Of a stretch of 13,632 bases of DNA, positions 13,137-13,632 are shown in pieces. The translations under genes and the position numbers were made by a program. The DNA comes from CAZVPF01 sp964628195 (GTDB lineage Bacteria; Planctomycetota; Phycisphaerae; Sedimentisphaerales; Anaerohalosphaeraceae): the NCBI GenBank assembly GCA_964628195.1, contig CAZVPF010000062.1, forward strand, positions 1 to 13,632, given 5' to 3'. Each line of letters starts with the position of its first letter. The stretch's first letter is position 1. Below the pieces are notes generated by a model that searched no databases, was not told the DNA's origin, and saw nothing but the letters and a program-made list of their open reading frames with translations.

Positions 13137-13149
13137 ATGTATCTACATA
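13136..13149. promoter_or_regulatory. 14-bp palindrome at the start codon of the first operon gene
   Basis: TATGTA-TC-TACATA is a perfect dyad with 6-bp arms ending on the first base of the start codon, about 28-41 nt into the predicted sigma-54 transcript. Its spacer is too short for a stable RNA hairpin, so a DNA operator is more plausible, if it has any function. Confidence 0.3.
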
Positions 13150-13186
13150 CACCTTTAAATGCGCAATATTTCGACCTGAGACTATG

Positions 13187-13202
13187 TGCAACGTGCGTGC
13201 CA
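13187..13202 (-). promoter_or_regulatory. Sigma-54 (RpoN) promoter of the flagellar operon
   Basis: Read on the minus strand the sequence is TGGCACG-CACG-TTGCA, matching the full -24/-12 consensus with the invariant GG (13201-13200) and GC (13189-13188) at the proper distance. A C precedes the TGG as in strong RpoN sites. Transcription should begin near 13177, about 40 nt before the ATG at 13136. The downstream operon encodes an NtrC-family activator with an intact GAFTGA loop. Confidence 0.9.
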
Positions 13203-13228
13203 GCAGGCGGGACGCATATTGCCTGCTG
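13201..13228. promoter_or_regulatory. Dyad overlapping the -24 element, possible operator
   Basis: CAGCAGGC (13201-13208) and GCCTGCTG (13221-13228) are perfect 8-bp inverted repeats with arm centres 20 bp apart, i.e. two helical turns. The promoter-proximal arm covers the GG of the -24 box. A dimeric protein bound here would compete with sigma-54 polymerase, so repression is the natural reading; the binder is unknown. Confidence 0.45.
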
Positions 13229-13335
13229 CGTAAGTCTTTGTTTTTAAGGAGGTTATGATTTTTGTGCGAATCAGGAGCTTTGCAGAGGTGTAAGTAATCC
13301 ATACGGTGTTATGAATTTTTACAAAAATACGGGCA

Positions 13336-13469
13336 GGGGATTGGTTATAGGGGATAGGAATCAGGAAACAGAACACAGGAATCAGAACACAGAACACAGA
13401 AAGGCGGGGGCGTTGGTGTGAAACATTTATGCGGGGATTGGCGGCGGGGGCGGTGTTTTTATTTTCGCG
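13336..13469. repeat. Dispersed repeat, right copy: heptamer array plus ~60-bp module
   Basis: Ten consecutive 7-bp units occupy 13336-13405: GGGGATT, GGTTATA, GGGGATA, GGAATCA, GGAAACA, then GAACACA and GGAATCA variants, the last unit decayed. A module at 13410-13469 follows, starting GCGTTG and ending GCGGTGTTTTTATTTTCGCG. It aligns with 90-143 over nearly its whole length, with small gaps and substitutions. Both ten-unit arrays are exactly 70 bp. The orientation is the same as in the left copy. Confidence 0.8.
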
Positions 13470-13556
13470 ATGAGGCTCCCCGAGACGTACAACTTTCAAA
13501 CTTTAGATCAGTGCCGGCTCGCCGCGTAAAACCTTTAACCACAAGGGCTTATGGAT

Positions 13557-13583
13557 TTGCCGACTTTGGGCCGTTTGTATAAA
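13557..13583 (+). promoter_or_regulatory. Possible promoter of the right-edge gene
   Basis: TTGCCG (13557-13562) and TATAAA (13578-13583) are 15 nt apart, shorter than the ideal 17. Transcription would begin near 13590, just ahead of the ribosome site. Confidence 0.3.
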
Positions 13584-13604
13584 GAGCAGAGGAGGGTGGA
13601 AAAA

Positions 13605-13632
13605 GTGATTATGCTGGGAAATATGCGTTTGT
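13605..13632 (+). CDS. Start of a gene running off the right edge (partial)
   Basis: GTG at 13605 begins an open frame reading MIMLGNMRL up to the window end. GGAGG at 13591-13595 lies 9 nt upstream, which is ideal. An in-frame ATG at 13611 is an alternative with poorer spacing. Only nine codons are visible, so neither product nor reality is certain; the ribosome site is the main support. Confidence 0.5.

Larger units (their letters stand above)
13137..13604. other. Control region with repeats between the operon and a plus-strand gene
   Basis: No gene is supported in this 468-bp stretch. From left to right it holds: the start-codon palindrome; the sigma-54 promoter; a dyad at 13201-13228; two similar AT-rich direct repeats (13248-13263 and 13305-13320); the heptamer/module repeat (13336-13469); about 90 bp without visible structure; and a weak plus-strand promoter. 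A plus-strand AAGGAGG at 13246-13252 precedes a 12-codon open frame (13255-13293) that I do not call. Confidence 0.7.

Noticed and set aside
13255..13293. 12-codon plus-strand frame after a strong AAGGAGG
   Set aside because: The Shine-Dalgarno is only 2 nt from the ATG, no gene follows in a leader-peptide arrangement, and chance is likely in this AT-rich control region.

Overview
The window is dominated by one long minus-strand flagellar operon, read from about 13136 down to 1386, with an flgM-like gene just behind it (1323-1024). Four flagellar structural genes are clear from their proteins: fliL, fliM, fliN and flhA. A FliA-type sigma factor is equally clear. Around them are a sigma-54-dependent regulator, two TPR proteins, a small membrane protein, two small soluble proteins and two lipoproteins. 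The divergent FliM, the degenerate-receiver regulator, the many unfamiliar accessory genes, the roughly 50% GC and the two lipoboxes point to a Gram-negative bacterium far from the Proteobacteria. My best guess is Planctomycetota (Phycisphaerae-like). That is inference, since no rRNA or other taxonomic marker is present.

Layout from left to right. Bases 1-269 are non-coding and carry a dispersed repeat: degenerate 7-bp units plus a ~55-bp module. At 270-470 (-) is a small zinc-ribbon gene. Divergent from it, at 679-891 (+), is a short unknown gene with its own sigma-70 promoter, a 5'-leader hairpin and an intrinsic terminator. From 1024 to 13136 everything is on the minus strand. In transcription order it holds: a TPR/STN-like membrane protein, a secreted TPR protein, the sigma-54 activator, fliL, fliM, fliN, flhA, a small membrane protein, fliA, a 75-aa charged protein, an 88-aa Cys protein, a coiled-coil lipoprotein, a TolB/CsgG-like lipoprotein, and flgM. 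Most junctions overlap or lie within a few bases, so translation is probably coupled. Bases 13137-13604 are the control region. It has a perfect-looking sigma-54 promoter (TGGCACG-N4-TTGCA on the minus strand) overlapped by an 8-bp dyad, followed by a second copy of the repeat found at the left edge. A plus-strand gene probably starts at 13605 and runs off the window.

How the parts may work together (inference): sigma-54 RNA polymerase, activated by an NtrC-family protein encoded as the third gene of the same operon, would transcribe the switch, export and stator-associated genes together with FliA and FlgM. That makes a self-reinforcing early step and sets up FliA/FlgM control of late genes. 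Features that do not fit the textbook pattern are: no fliOPQR/flhB between fliN and flhA; no flhF/flhG between flhA and fliA; a FliM without a visible CheY-binding EIDALL peptide or GGxG motif; an activator whose receiver lacks the phospho-acceptor Asp; and a block of unknown small proteins and lipoproteins between fliA and flgM that may be clade-specific flagellar parts.
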